A DNA stretch of 64,000 bases. It comes from Azorinus chamasolen. Its lineage: Eukaryota > Mollusca > Bivalvia > Cardiida > Solecurtidae. The stretch covers positions 38,262,048-38,326,047 of the forward strand of contig OY755251.1 in assembly GCA_963576725.1 (NCBI GenBank). Direction: 5' to 3'. Made by a program: the position numbers and the translations under genes. A model generated the notes under the pieces. It did not search any database and was not told the origin of the DNA. It worked only from the letters and a program-made list of their open reading frames with translations. This document shows positions 9,642-21,875 of this stretch, piece by piece (positions within the stretch are counted from its first letter, which is position 1; every line of letters starts with the position of its first letter).

Positions 9642-10389
9642 TTTGAACTCCTCCTTCACTTTCAACCTGATTCACTTGATACTTGTTTTGGCTTGTAATA
9701 TGGGGAGTTGGTTCGCAAACTCCTCCTTCAGTTTTAAAGTTACTGAATTTATATTTGGGATAAGTAATGGTCACAAATAGCAGATGCGCAAGACACAATT
9801 TTCATGTGTTTATGGTTAGCCATTGTAGAATTATCCCCCCCTGAACTTTGAATATTTTTGTCATTTTTGCATGAAACATGGGGAGTTGGTGTCACAAACT
9901 CCTCCTTCATTTTGAAACTTATTAAATTGATACTTGCCATACATACTAAACACGAATAGTACATAACTATGCAAGACACAATTTTCCTGTGTTTAGTGTT
10001 AGCCATTACAGAATTTTCTCTATTTGAACTTTGGGTATTTTTGTTATTTGGTCCTGTTACATGTTCAAAACTTGGATTTGCAATCAAGGCTGCTGTGTGG
10101 GGGTATTCATCACCTTTAGTGATAGTTCTAGTTAATTTCATTTCATAAAGAGTACAGGTCAAACAAAGTCACTGCTCATGCAATTTAGACCCTGATCAGA
10201 AACCGCGTTTTCGATGCTGTGGGTAGTCCGTGTCTACACTGTTTGGAATGTCCATTGGTTTTCAGTAAACCTGAATTTGGCTTGTGCATTTGGCATATTG
10301 ACAGGAATAATAATAAGATATTAAAGTCACCAAATGTATAGAGCCAAATTAATCAGACAGTTGTTTTCTGTGGCACTAAACGACTTTAA

Positions 10390-10586
10390 CCCTTTCCTCC
10401 ATAAATACGCCTTTCTACGCCTCTGTAATAACCACTTCCTGAAACCATTGTGATAAATAGAGCATTTGCTCCTATAGTAGCAAATGCTCTATTTATCACA
10501 ATGGTTTCAAACTAAAATTCTAAAAAAATTCTTTTCTCTAGTAAAGAGAAGAGGTTGTGTCTAAAAATAGCCTATGGAGGAAAGGG
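10390..10586 (+). mobile_element. piggyBac-like miniature element 1, TTAA-flanked
   Basis: 197 bp bounded by TTAA on each side (10386-10389, 10587-10590). Terminal inverted repeats read CCCTTTCCTCCATA inward and its complement (TATGGAGGAAAGGG) outward. TTAA duplication plus CCC ends are the piggyBac signature. The centre is a long palindrome (10441-10508). No coding capacity, so it must be mobilised in trans. Confidence 0.75.
10441..10508. repeat. 68 bp near-perfect palindrome
   Basis: 30 bp arms (GAAACCATTGTGATAAATAG ... ) flank an 8 bp centre, CCTATAGT. It differs from the copy at 14035-14102 at the centre, where one base breaks perfect symmetry. Confidence 0.9.
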
Positions 10587-10590
10587 TTAA

Positions 10591-11503
10591 TGCTGTTTTC
10601 ATTAATTAGTGTTTATAATCAGGATTAAGTGATTTCTGGTCAGTAAATTAATTACATTCTCTTGCTTTATGATAATTATCCTAGTCAACCAGCTAGTATA
10701 TTCTTAATATACAGTCTCTATTAATCAGTTTATCCCAAATCTGATTTGGGGTAATAAATGATTTTTGGAACATTTCTGAAGGGGGTGCTTTTGCTGATTT
10801 TCAATTGTCATTTAAATGAATGCTTTTAAAGCAAATTTTGTCCATGCAATATTGTACATATAATATGTTTATTCATGTATATGCAGAGGGTTTGTAGCTG
10901 AAGGATTAATAGAGATTGTATATATTTTATCTATGATAATGTAGCAAGGAAAATATAGTATGTGTACTTCCAGAAAACATTGTGATAGTTTCTTATAATT
11001 CATATTTGAATGGCATTGTTCCCAGACATTTATGCAGATGTAAAGTATGTGTATAGTTGCTGTAACCGTGATGGACTTTAATAAAGATATTTATATAGTC
11101 ACTTAAGTTTTCAATTATTACTTGATACTAAATTATCATTGAATTTATTATGTTTCAAGATCATGTATTTTATAAACAAAAATCACTCATGATGCCCATT
11201 CTTTTATCAAATTATGTTTTACTTGTCTTAATTCACAAAATTCTTGAAATATTAGGCATCAGCAGTATAGAAAATATAGGTAACTTGAAGGTGTGAACTA
11301 GAAATTTGGGAGATTGGGGGTAATTTGCAGCGGTGTCAACTCAAAAGGTTGGCAAAGTGGGAACAAACCTTAAACTTTACCCTTGTCCATCCTTACGTCT
11401 GTTCTGTAAAATTTTTGTCAAAGATTTCTTGGCTTGTGTATGCTGGAGTTATTTGATATTTGGTCTGAAGCATAATGATTGTGAGTTGTACTGTGTCTCC
11501 CCT
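10591..11503. other. Unique AT-rich non-coding DNA
   Basis: No gene, terminal repeat or array recognised. Poly-T/A rich with scattered TTTATATAG-like strings. Confidence 0.4.
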
Positions 11504-13740
11504 TTTTATACGCCCACCTAATAAAGGTGGTCGTATATTGTCGTGGCCCTGTCCGTCCATCCGTCCGTCCGTTCGTTCGTTCGTTCGTTCGTCCGTCAAC
11601 ATTTTGTTTGTCCGCTGTTTTCTGGGAAAACTATTTGAGAGATATTAATGAAACTTCACACAAATGTTAAATGCATCAAGATCTGAAGCTGACTTGATTC
11701 TGAGGTTCATTTGATTTTTCATTTCAGAGTTATGGCCCTTTTCCTTAAAAAATATGCAAATAGTTTGTCCGCTGTTTTCTTGGAAAACTATTTGAGAGAT
11801 ATTAATGAAACTTCACACAAATGTTTAATGCACCAAGATCTGAAGCTGAGTTGATTCTGAGGTTCGTTTGATTTTTCGTTTCGGAGTTATGGCCCTTTTA
11901 CTTAAAAAATAATGCAAATACATGCAAATAGTTTGTCCGCTGTTTTCTAGGAAAACTATTGGAGAGATATTAATGAAACTTCACATAAATGTTTAATGCA
12001 TCAAGATCTGAAGCTGAGTCGATTCTGAGGTTCATTTGATTTTTCATTTCAGAGTTATGGCCCTTGTCCTTAAAAAATATGCAAATAGTTTGTCAGCTGT
12101 TTTCTGGGAAAACTATTTGAGAAATATTAATGAAACTTCACACAAATGTTTAATGCATCAAGATCTGAAGCTGAGTCGATTCTGAGGATCATTTGATTTG
12201 TCGTTTCAGTTATGGCCCTTTTACTTAAAAAATAATGCAAATACATGCAAATAGTTTGTCCACTGTTTTCTGGGAAAACTATTTGAGAGATATTAATGAA
12301 ACTTCACACAATTGTTTAATGCATAAGATCTGAAGCTGAGTCGATTCTGAGGTTCATTTGATTTGTCGTTTCGGAGTTATGGCCCTTTTACTTAAAAAAT
12401 AATGCAAATACATGCAAATAGTTTGGCCGCTGTTTTCTGGGAAAACTATTTGAGAGATATTAATGAAACTTCACACAAATGTCTAATGCATCAAGATCTG
12501 AAGCTGAGTTGATTCTGAGGTTCATTGGATTTTTCATTTCAGAGTTATGGCCCTTGTCCTTAAAAAATATGCAAATAGTTTGTCCGCTGTTTACTGGGAA
12601 AACTATTTGAGAGATATTAATGAAACTTCACACAAATATTTAATGCATCAAGATCTGAAACTGAATTGATTCTGACGATCATATGATTTTTTGTTTCAGA
12701 GGTATGGCCCTTGTCCTTAAAAAATAATGCAAATAGTTTGGCCGCTGTTTTCTGGGAAAACTATTTGAGAGATATTAATGAAACTTCACACAACAAGATC
12801 TGAAACTGAATTGATTCTGACGATCATATGATTTTTTGTTTCAGAGTTATGGCCCTTGTCCTTAAAAAATAATGCAAATAGTTTGGCCGCTGTTTTCTGG
12901 GAAAACTATTTGAGAGATATTAATGAAACTTCACACAAATGTTTAATGCATCAAGATCTGAAGCTGAGTCGTTTCTGAGGTTTATTTGATTTGTCGTTTC
13001 GGAGTTATTGCCCTTTTACTTTAAAAAAATACAAATATATGCAAATAGTTTGTCCGCTGTTTTCTGGCAAAAACTGTTTGACATATCTAATGAAACTTCT
13101 TACACATGTTTAATGCATCAAGACTGAAGCTAAGTCGATTCTGAGGATCATTTGATTTGTTGCTTCGGAGTTATGGCCCTTGCACTTAAAAAAATAATGC
13201 AAATCTATGCAAATATGAGGATGGCCATAACTTTTTCAAAATTTTGAAATGATATTTACTTCAATATTTCTATATGGTTAAACCTTTATGTGAATTTTCA
13301 CATATATTGCGGGGGTTTTGATATGTCATTTTATTCTAAAGTTATGGTCCTTGAACTTCGTGTGTTAGTTGCTTTGTTAGTCGGTCAACTTTTAGTTTGT
13401 CTGTTGTTTTCTAGGAAAACTATTAAAATGATATAAATGAAACTTAACACAAATGTTTTAAGCAATAAAATTTGAAGCTGAGTTTATTTTGAGGTTCATT
13501 CAGTTTGTCTTTACAGAGTTATGGCCGTTGCACTTTACAAAAATCTGCAAAAATGAGGATTAGCTGTAACTTTTTTATCTAATACGATATTCACTTCATT
13601 TTTTTTTAAAAATAGTATCACCTTAATATGGAAATCAAGATCTGAAGCACAGATTAGAAAATGTCAACACTTATAAGGCATGTTGAATCAGAGAAAGTTT
13701 GCAAGTGGGCGTATTATGTACCGTATGCGGTACTCTTGTT
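11504..13740 (+). mobile_element. Family E hairpin-array element
   Basis: Head hairpin CGCCCACC ... GGTGGTCG (about 11512-11532), then ATTGTCGTGGCC and (GTCC)/(GTTC)n simple sequence (11548-11600). Eleven or so units of about 155-165 bp follow, then a perfect tail hairpin GTACCG/CGGTAC (13718-13733) and CTTGTT (13735-13740). Non-coding. Confidence 0.65.
11606..13200 (+). repeat. Tandem array of ~160 bp units (family E)
   Basis: TTTGTCCGCTGTTTTCTGGG recurs near 11606, 11764, 11932, 12088, 12256, 12420, 12576, 12736, 12886 and 13045, with a diverged unit near 13395. Each unit contains GAGTTATGGCCCTT and TGAAACTTCACACAAATG. One unit near 12790 has lost about 15 bases. Confidence 0.9.
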
Positions 13741-13983
13741 AGGTCTGTCGCTCATCTACTTGCTGTTTGCCAAGGGTGCATCTGTGTGCCACGGACACAT
13801 TTTCTTTTTTAATTGAACATTCAACAAGGAAAGGGTTAAATGCACCCTTTTATCTATTGGCCTGCATCTTATTACTCTGTTTATATGTACAGTAAATCCT
13901 GCCTTAAGCAAACATCAAAAAGTCTGTAAGGCATGTGGTAGCTTAATAAAGGTCAGAAGTAATGCAGAAAGCTTCTGTATTAA

Positions 13984-14203
13984 CCCTTTCCTCCATAGAT
14001 ATGCCTTTCTACACCTCTGTAATAACCACTTCTTGAAACCATTGTGATAAATAGAGCATTTGCTCCTATAGGAGCAAATGCTCTATTTATCACAATGGTT
14101 TCAAACTACAAAATTCTAAATTTTACTTTTCTCTAGTAAATGCTCCTTCTGGGTAGATTCCTTCAAAGAGGTTGGGTCTAAAAATAGCCTATGGAGGAAA
14201 GGG
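13984..14203 (+). mobile_element. piggyBac-like miniature element 2, TTAA-flanked
   Basis: 220 bp with TTAA at 13980-13983 and 14204-14207 and the same CCCTTTCCTCCATA termini as the copy at 10390. It sits inside an older repeat: the flanks 13890-13979 and 14208-14264 begin with CAGTAAATCC and end with ACTG and are bounded by TA, suggesting a TA-inserting miniature element split by this one. Confidence 0.75.
14035..14102. repeat. 68 bp perfect palindrome
   Basis: Both halves are exactly complementary as far as I can read, with the centre GCTCCTATAGGAGC and no loop. As RNA or single-stranded DNA this would form a 30-plus bp stem. Confidence 0.9.
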
Positions 14204-14207
14204 TTAA

Positions 14208-15268
14208 GCAATTACTGGCTTTTTAAGATTCCTTTGTCCAGTCAGTATAAGTTTGAGTCTACTGTACTAGTAAGTATGACGTAATGTAACCTTTGGATGC
14301 TGAATTTTCCAAATGGAATAGTCCATCACAGGTGAGTGTGTGTTTGCCTAAACCTGACAGAAGCATCTTTTGGCCCCTTACTAACAAAGATGGCAGAAAT
14401 CCTGTAGGATCTGTCTAGTCAAGGTCTGCTCTTAGAATGATATAGATCTGATTCTACAGATGCTGTCATGGCCAAAAAAACCTATGCTAATATGCCATAA
14501 TAAAATTTCATCTTATTCATTTTCATGAGGTCATTCTCTCCTTATTCTATAAATACACTTTTCTATACCACTGCAAACAGAGTAGATCTAGATCAGATGG
14601 CTCCCGTAAGAGCCATCTGATTAGGGGATGGGGTCTGGGCACTGACACAAGATCACAGAGAATAGGCATATAAATCACAGAAAAGTAAAAATCACTGGAA
14701 TGAATCCGAATTATGACATTTTTGAAGGGCCAGTGCCATATTTTGTCAATGTTCGTTTAGAATCGAGAACTATAGAACTTTCGTAATTTCTGTGTCTTAG
14801 GAAGGGGTTGTACTCGCCTCAGCCGTCTCTAATTTCTCAAATTTTAAAAAGAAATCTATAGTTCTCTTTTCAAAAATGATGCTGTAGAAATTTCTGATGT
14901 AGTTTGTGGAGCTATAAATCACTAAGTCATGCAGGATCAGTGCAACTCTATGATCTATAAATCAGTGAAATGTTCAGCAAATGGTTGGATTCCAAACTAT
15001 TTTCGAGCAAACACAGTCATCAAAACGTGTCATAAACATATCAGTTGCTTTCAGGCATGAACCTAATTACTGTAATTAACACACCTTCAGCTATTATACT
15101 ATACAATAGCCAGTTTGATGAAACCACTACCAATTTTGTTCATAAAGTCCAGTTTGACAAAACCAACACATTCCTTTAGCCCATTCAAACTCATTGAACC
15201 ATTTTTCTTGCACTTTTCTTGTTCTCATACTTTGTCATACTGTTTCTGTGGTTCTTTCTTCCTTTTAT
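14208..15268. other. Non-coding DNA with one hairpin repeat
   Basis: Contains a hairpin-family member at 14573-14625 (GCAAACAG ... AGATGGCTC/GAGCCATCT). Otherwise no gene or repeat is recognised. Confidence 0.4.
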
Positions 15269-15545
15269 GTGTCACCTGCCGAGAGGCAGTGTGTGACTTA
15301 GGGATCACTTTTCCGTCGTCTGTCTATCTGTCTGTCTGTCCGTCCGCTCTCACAAAGGTATATTTGTGTGACTTTTTTTTAAGTACAAAATATCCCTTGT
15401 GTCTATTTTTTCTTGTGTGTCTAATCACAGAAGTAAACTGCACATACTAGTATAAAATTATCTTGTGTTCATAAAAATTAGTTTCGTTAGGAAGTGGCAC
15501 ATTAGTAAAGTGTCCATGTCCAAAAGTGTCTACAAAGTGTCATTA
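15269..15545 (+). mobile_element. Family F head fragment, inverted copy at 21245
   Basis: 15269-15345 is a family F head: hairpin GTGTCACCTGCC/GGCAGTGTGTGAC, then (TGTC)n. The following 200 bases (AAGTACAAAATATCCCTTGT and onwards) recur inverted at 21245-21450. The pair flanks the family B copy between them. The 111-codon open frame over this region is accidental. Confidence 0.55.
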
Positions 15546-16190
15546 TCCTTGACAAGATCATACGTTCATATTTACCGCGTCTAGATTTGGGAACCATATG
15601 CTATCAGATTCGAGAACCAGCATAGTCTCGATCATCACGAAGCTGTGGGGGAGGAGTGCTTTAAAAAGAATAGCATTGAAAGCGTTTCAGTGGTCATGAT
15701 CGGGCACCTGTTATTTCCGTTTTTGTGGGAGAGGAAGCGGAAGTATTTCTAGAAAAAGAACAACAACAACAATGGCGGAGAAAAGGAAAACACGAGCAAG
15801 AACTTGGAAACGTCAGCAGTATGAATGTTATTAACTTTGAATTATATACACAGGCGCTACGAATGTAAATAATTTTTGTTACTAATTGTTTAGATTATGT
15901 TTGATGCAAGGATACATTTGAAATATGCAGCATAGTACATATGGATCAAGTCTCCTATCAGACCTGATAATAGCGTGGCTTAAAACAATTAAATTATCTT
16001 CAGCAGACAAAACCCCAAAAAGATTCAACCATGACTTAATTAACTGTGTTAAAGCTGCATCGAAAACCTGTTATTTTGTCAGAATATCGGTTTTTCAGGG
16101 AGTTCAAAGCCCTCGAAAAATTCGAAATTTACCCCACCTAGTTCAGTTTGTATCTACTAAGCACACCACTATCGTAGTCTATATATAAAA
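15546..16190. other. Non-coding DNA with a possible promoter/first exon
   Basis: Unlike its surroundings, this stretch shows no repeat structure. It contains the candidate first exon described separately and a weak open frame (15925-16188) without recognisable similarity. Confidence 0.35.
15772..15818 (+). CDS. Candidate first coding exon of an unknown gene
   Basis: ATG at 15772 in an excellent context (ACAACAATGGCGG) opens 15 basic codons (MAEKRKTRARTWKRQ). It is followed by GTATGA at 15819, a possible splice donor; without splicing the frame stops at 15832. Upstream is a locally GC-richer, repeat-free sequence. This may equally be chance, since no downstream exon is identifiable in the window. 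Confidence 0.2.
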
Positions 16191-16520
16191 ACAAGAGAGT
16201 CGTCACGGGTGACAAATGCCCCCAAAGTGTTTGACACTGAAATGCATTTTGGCGGAAAAACAATACAATGTAATGCAGGTGTAACATGAAATTTTGATGC
16301 TGTTAAAAATGACACAGGAGTCAGTTCTTAACATTAGAAACAGAACCTTTGACGATTATGATAGCTAAGAAAAGAGCCAAGGGTCAAAACTTAGTTTAAA
16401 AGACCCTAAGTCATTCTCAGCGTTAAAAAGGACCCTGGGTTGATTGTCAACGTTAAAAACAGATCCTGGGTAAATTCTTAACGTTTTAAAAAAAGACACG
16501 GGGTCAAATTTCAATATTAA

Positions 16521-18365
16521 ACAAGAGGGCCATGATGGCCCTTAATCGCTCACCTGTTCGTAACAGATTAATGATTTCAATGACAGATTGCATAATTTCA
16601 AAAATCTTGGTAGAAAACCATCAGATGATGCTACATACTAAATATAAAGAGTCTAGACCTTAAAGATTTTCGAATGAAAAACTGTTAAGCCCCAGGGCGG
16701 GTCAATTTTGATCCGGGGTTCATAATTTGAAAATCTTGGTAGAGGACTATTAGATAATGCAACATACCAAATAATTTGAATAATCTTGGTAGAAAACCAT
16801 TAGATGATGCTACATACCAAATATCAAGGGTCTAGACCTTACAGTTCTGGAGGAGAAGATGAAAAACTGATAAGCCCTTGGGCGGGGCCATTTTTGGTCC
16901 GGGGGTCATATTTTGATTAATCTTAGTAGAGGACGATTAAATAATGCTACATACCAAATATCAAAGGTCTATACCTCATAATTTTAGAGAAGAATATATT
17001 TAAAGATTTTCCTATGAAAAACTGATAAGCCCCGGGCGGGGCCATATTTGGCCCAGGGGTAATAATTTGAACAATCTTAGTAGAGGACCATTAGATCATG
17101 CTAGATACCAAATATCAAAGGTCTATGCCTTACAGTTTCAGAGAAGATGATTTCTTCAAGGTTTTCCTATGAAAAACTGATAAACCCTGGGGCGGGACCA
17201 TTTTTGTCCTGGGGGTCATAATTTGAACAATCTTAGTAGAGGACCATTAGATGATGCTACATACCAAATACCAAAGGTCTATGCCTTACAGTTTCAGAGA
17301 AGAAGATTTTTAAACATTTTCCTATGAAAAACTGATAAGCCCCGGGGTGGGGCCATTTTTGGCCCAGGGGTCATAATTTGAACAATCTTAGTAGAGGACC
17401 ATTAGATGATGCTACATACCAAATATCAAAGGTCTATGCCTTACAGTTTCAGAGAAGAAGATTTTTAAAGATTTTCCTATGAAAAACTGATAAGCCCTGG
17501 GGCGGGGTCATTTTTGGCCCGGGGGTCATAATTTGAACAATCTTTGTAGAGGACCATTAGATGATGCTACATACCAAATACCAAAGGTCTATGCCTTACA
17601 TTTTCAGAGAAGAAGATTTTTAAACATTTTCCTATGAAAAACTGATAAGCCCCGGGTGAAGCCATTTTTGGCCCAGGGGTCATAATTTGAACACTCTTAT
17701 TAGAGGACCATTAGATCATGCTACATACCAAATATCAAAGGTCTATGCCTTACAGTTTCAGAGAAGATGATTTTTAAAGATTTTCCTATGAAAAACTGAT
17801 AAGCCCTTGGGCATGGCCATTTTTGGCCCAGGGGTCATAATTTGAACAATCTTAGTAGAGGACCATTAGATGATGCTACATACCAAATACCAAAGGTCTA
17901 TGCCTGACAGTTTCAGAGAAGAAGATTTTTAAAAGATTTTCCTATGAAAAACTGATAAGCCCCGGGGCAGGGCCATTTTTGGCCCAGGGGTCATAATTTG
18001 AACAATCTTTGTAGAGGACCATTAGATGATGCTACATACCAAAGATCAAAGGTCTATGCCTTACAGTTTCAGAGAAGAAGATTTTTAAAGATTTTCCTAT
18101 GAAAAACTGATAAGCCCTGGGGCGGGGCCATTTTTGGCCCGGGGGACATAATTTGAACAATCTTTGTAGAGGACCATTACATCATACTACATACCAAATA
18201 TCAAAGCTCTTGGCTTTGTAGTTCCAGAGAAGAAGATGTTTAAGTAAATTGTTGACGCCCGCACGTACGCACGACGCACATACGCACATACGCACGACGC
18301 ACGACGCTGGACATAGGATCATCCCAATAGCTCACCTTGGCACTTTGTGCCAGGTGAGCTAAAAA
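16521..18365 (-). mobile_element. Family C hairpin-array element, copy 1 (nested in family B)
   Basis: Minus orientation: head TAGCTCACC ... GGTGAGCT hairpin at about 18330-18362, CGTACG-rich simple sequence (18255-18305), ten or so ~155 bp units, tail hairpin AGGGCCATGATGGCCCT near 16525-16545 and CTTGTT. The other family B copy lacks it at the corresponding place (about 36689), which defines the ends to within one or two bases. Confidence 0.75.
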
Positions 18366-18745
18366 ACATACTGTGTTGATTGTTACTGTTAAGTTGATTC
18401 TTAACGCTTAAGAAAGACCCTGTGTCGATCCTTAACGTTAAAAACATACCCTCAGTCAATTCTAAACGCATGGTCAAAGTTTCATGTAACACTGGCTCTT
18501 AGACAGCTGCAACAGAAGTTACCTAATATGGATCTACATTCTTTGCATAAGCATGTATAGCATCTGATTTAGGTAGTGTTGTAAGCAAGCAATGAAGACC
18601 CAGTAGCTCCAACAGGAGCTGTCTGATATGGGTCTATATTGTTATAATGCTGTAATTCATCTGCAAGTATTTGAACAGCATTGCCTACCCATGTATGAAT
18701 AGTATTTAGAGCTCTTTATAATGTCTGATTCATGCTAATGTAGTA

Positions 18746-18792
18746 GCAAACAGTGTAGACCCTGTAGTTTGATTTGGGTCTACACTGTTTGC
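18746..18792. repeat. Hairpin-family repeat (inside family B copy 1)
   Basis: GCAAACAGTGTAGACC faces GGTCTACACTGTTTGC. It is repeated in family B copy 2 at 35067-35113. A second, weaker hairpin lies at 18595-18635. Confidence 0.85.
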
Positions 18793-18849
18793 CTAAGCAT
18801 ACCTGTCCAATACTTACAAATTACAAATTTGGAATCTGTAACTGATAAG

Positions 18850-20810
18850 GTATAGGAGATATGCTCCGGACAAGCCTTTAGCAAAATCAGGGTCAAAGGT
18901 CAAGGGCACATTGACCTGAAAATGGTACGTGACACTCCGCCATCCCAAGATGAACTGACACACCAAATTTGGAATCCGTAGCTGGTAAGGTATAGGAGAT
19001 ATGCTCTGGACAAGCTTTTTGTATCTGGTAAGGTATAGGAGATATGCTCCGGACTGTAAAATTGAGGAAAAAGGTCAAGGTCAAAGTCAGTGATCTGAAA
19101 ATGGTACACGACTCTCCGCCATCCCAAGATGAACTCGCAAACCAAATTTGGAATCCGTAGATGGTAAGGTATAGGAGAAATGCTCCGGACAAGCTTTGTG
19201 TAAAATCGAGGTCAAAGGTCAAGGTCACAGTGACCTGAAAATGGTACGCGACACACCGCCATCCCAAGATAAACTCACATACCAAATTTGGAATCCATAG
19301 CTGGTAAGGTATAGGAGATATTCTCTAGACAACCTTTTTTGTAAAATCGAGGTCGAAGGTCAAGGTCAAGGTCACAGTGACCTGAAAATGGTACATGACA
19401 TTCCTCCATCACAAGATGAACTCATACACCAAATTTGGAATCCGTAGCTGGTAAAGTATAGGAGATATACTCAGGACAAGCTTTTTGCAGCTGGTAAGGT
19501 ATAAGCTTTTTGTAAAATCGAGGTCAAAGGTCAAGGTCAAAGTGACCTGAAAATGATACACGACACTCCGTCATCCCAAGATGAACTCGCATACCAAATT
19601 TTGGATCCGTAGCTGGTAAGGTATAGGAGATATGCTCCGGACAATCTTTTTGTAAAATGGAGGTCAAAGGTCAAGGTCAAGGTCACAGTGACCTGAAAAT
19701 GGTACTCGACACTCCTCCATCCCTAGATGAACTCACACACCAAATTTGGAATCCGTATCTGGTAAAGTAAAGGAGATATACTCCGGACAAGCATTTTGCA
19801 GCTGGTAAGGTATAAGCTTTTTGTAAAATCGAGGTCAAAGGTCAAGGTAACAGTGACCTGAAAATGATACGAGACACTCCGTCATCCCAAGATGAACTCA
19901 CATACCAAATTTTGGATCCGTAACTGGTAAGGTATAGGAGATATGCTCCGGACAAGTTTTTTGTAAAATCGAGGTCAGAGGTCAAGGTCAAGGTCACAGT
20001 GACCTAAAAATGGTACGCGACACGTGATCTCACACACCAAATTTGGAATCCGTATCTGGTACGGTATAGGATATATGCTCTGGACAAGCTTTCTGTAAAA
20101 TCGGTCATAAGTCAAGGTCAAGGTCACAGTGATCTGAAAATGGTACGCGACACTCCTCCATCCCAATATGAACTCACACACCAAATTTGGAATCCTTAGC
20201 TGGTAAGGTAAAGGAGATATGCTCCGGACAAGCTTTTTGTAAAATCGGTCAAAGGTCATGGTCAAGGTCACAGTGATCTGAAAATGGTACGCGACACTCC
20301 GCCATCCCAAGATGAACTCACTAACCAAAGTTGGAATCTGTAGCTGGTAAGGTAAAGGAGATATGCTCCGGACAAGCTTTTTGTAAAATCGGTCAAAGGT
20401 CATGGTCAAGGTCACAGTGATCTGAAAATGGTACACGACACTCCTCCATCCCAAGATGAACTCACACACCAAATTTGGAATCCTTAGCTGGTAAGGTATA
20501 GGAGATAATTATACTCCGGACAAGCTTTTTGTAGCTGGTGCCTTTTTTAAAATCGAGGTCAAAGGTCAAGGTCAAGGTCACAGTGACCTGAAAATGGTAC
20601 GCGACACTCCGCCATCCCAAGATGAACTCACACACCAAATTTGGAATCTGTAGCTGGTAAGGTAAAGGAGATATGCTCCGGACATATTTTTTTTTTAAAA
20701 TCAAGGTCAAAGGTCAAGGTCACAGTGACATGAAAATGGTACGCGATACTCTGCCATCCCAAGATGAACTCACACACCAAATTTGGTATCCGTAGCTGAT
20801 GTGACAAAGG
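18850..20810 (-). repeat. Tandem array of ~155 bp units (family B copy 1)
   Basis: Units contain CACACCAAATTTGGAATCCG, TAGCTGGTAAGGTATAGGAG, ATATGCTCCGGACAAGC and AGGTCAAAGGTCAAGGTCA. Several open frames of 60-165 codons cross it on the minus strand because the period is often a multiple of three; they encode repeated peptides and are not genes. Confidence 0.9.
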
Positions 20811-20946
20811 AAATATACTCCGGACAAAAGGTACACACACCCACACACCCACCAATCCAACCACACATCCACCCACCCACCCACACACACACCCACGCAC
20901 GGTGCAATCACTATATGCCGCCAAAGCCTAGCTTTGGGGGCATAAA

Positions 20947-21639
20947 AATGGGAGCTTACACTTACTTCAATTCGTTTGAAGATATCCCAATTTCACACAA
21001 GAATACAGTATATAGCTAATGTTTTGTTGTTTATTTATTATATATATTTTTTTTGACAACAGTTTTGTCCCCATGACAGTTCATACCTAACACAAATGTC
21101 CACCATAGGAAATAAATTATAATGCACAGCTTTCTTAGTTAAAAGTCCTAGTCTTTTAAAACAGGGATTTTGACTTGAGAGCCATCTTTTATATCTAGGG
21201 ACAGATTATATATTAAACTCAAAACTTTGAAGTCTGAAAGGTTTGAAGACACTTTTGGACATGGACACTTTACTTGTGCCATTTCCTTGCTAAACTTTTA
21301 TAAACACACAAGATAATTTTATACTAATACATGTATGTGCAGTGTACTTCAGTGACTAGACACACAAGAAAAATAGACACACAAGGGATATTTGTACTTA
21401 AAAAAGACACACAAGTATACTTTTGTGAGAGCGGATGGACAGATGGTTGCTTAGTTTGGCCATAACAAAAAAAAACACAGAAAAAAAGCACAGAAGGTTA
21501 ATTCTATATTTAGTACATAAATATATAATAAGTACATAAACACATAAGTGTATATTTGTGAGTAAGCACAAATTTGCATTTACACAAGGCTACTTTAGAC
21601 TCAAGAAAAAGTCACAGAAGCAGATAAACACACAAGTAT
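20947..21639. other. Non-coding flank with inverted family F segment
   Basis: 21245-21450 is the reverse complement of 15335-15545 (CACACAAG-rich). The rest is AT-rich and featureless. Confidence 0.45.
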
Positions 21640-21875
21640 ACATCCGTTAGTCCGTCCCTCTGTCTGTCGGTCACACTTTCTTTTTTTTGGCTGTCATTTC
21701 TAAACTTATCATTATAGAGCCTTCAGATTTCCACATGGAACAAGTATGATCAGAGGAAGTATCATGCACAAGGGCCACAACTCTAGCATCAATATTGTTT
21801 GAGTTATTCCCCTTTTTCATATTAATAAGTTTTTGTGTCGGCTGCGAGCAGGTGACATGTGTTCCTCCAAACACT
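21640..21875 (+). mobile_element. Family F fragment (array unit and tail side)
   Basis: (TCCG/TGTC)n at 21645-21672 precedes one unit (ATCATGCACAAGGGCCACAA and onwards). The sequence GTGTCGGCTGCGAGCAGGTG follows, which in inverse form is the end region of the complete copy at 40505-40938. Confidence 0.5.

Larger units (their letters stand above)
313..10133 (+). mobile_element. Family A hairpin-array element, split by an LTR retrotransposon
   Basis: The head at about 315-344 is a hairpin (ATACCCCC ... GGGGGTAT). It is followed by (GGTC)n-type simple sequence at 358-405 and then tandem units of 150-162 bp. The tail is a perfect hairpin, ATCAC/GTGAT at 10109-10123, followed by CTAGTT at 10128-10133. 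The second copy at 23762-24698 has the same head and tail, which fixes both ends. Leaving out the inserted retroelement (1846-9637), the element is about 2 kb. It encodes nothing recognisable, so it is presumably non-autonomous. The hairpin plus CTAGT tail is reminiscent of Helitrons, but no canonical 5' TC end is visible. Confidence 0.6.
16191..20946 (-). mobile_element. Family B long element, copy 1
   Basis: Read on the minus strand, it has the head hairpin CCAAAGCTAGGCTTTGG (20920-20940) and a GTGGGTGGG simple tract (20830-20900). The ~155 bp array (18850-20810) and a unique-looking interior (18366-18830 and 16340-16520) follow. The tail has GGGGGCATTTGTCAC, a GTCACCCGTGAC hairpin and CTCTTGTT at 16191. 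Copy 2 (33221-39041) has the same parts in the opposite orientation. Flanks outside the two ends do not match, so these are two insertions rather than a segmental duplication. A family C element is nested at 16521-18365. Confidence 0.7.

Noticed and set aside
19975..20472. 165-codon open frame on the minus strand
   Set aside because: It lies entirely in the family B array and encodes a repeated peptide (VCEFILGWRSV); the openness comes from the repeat period.
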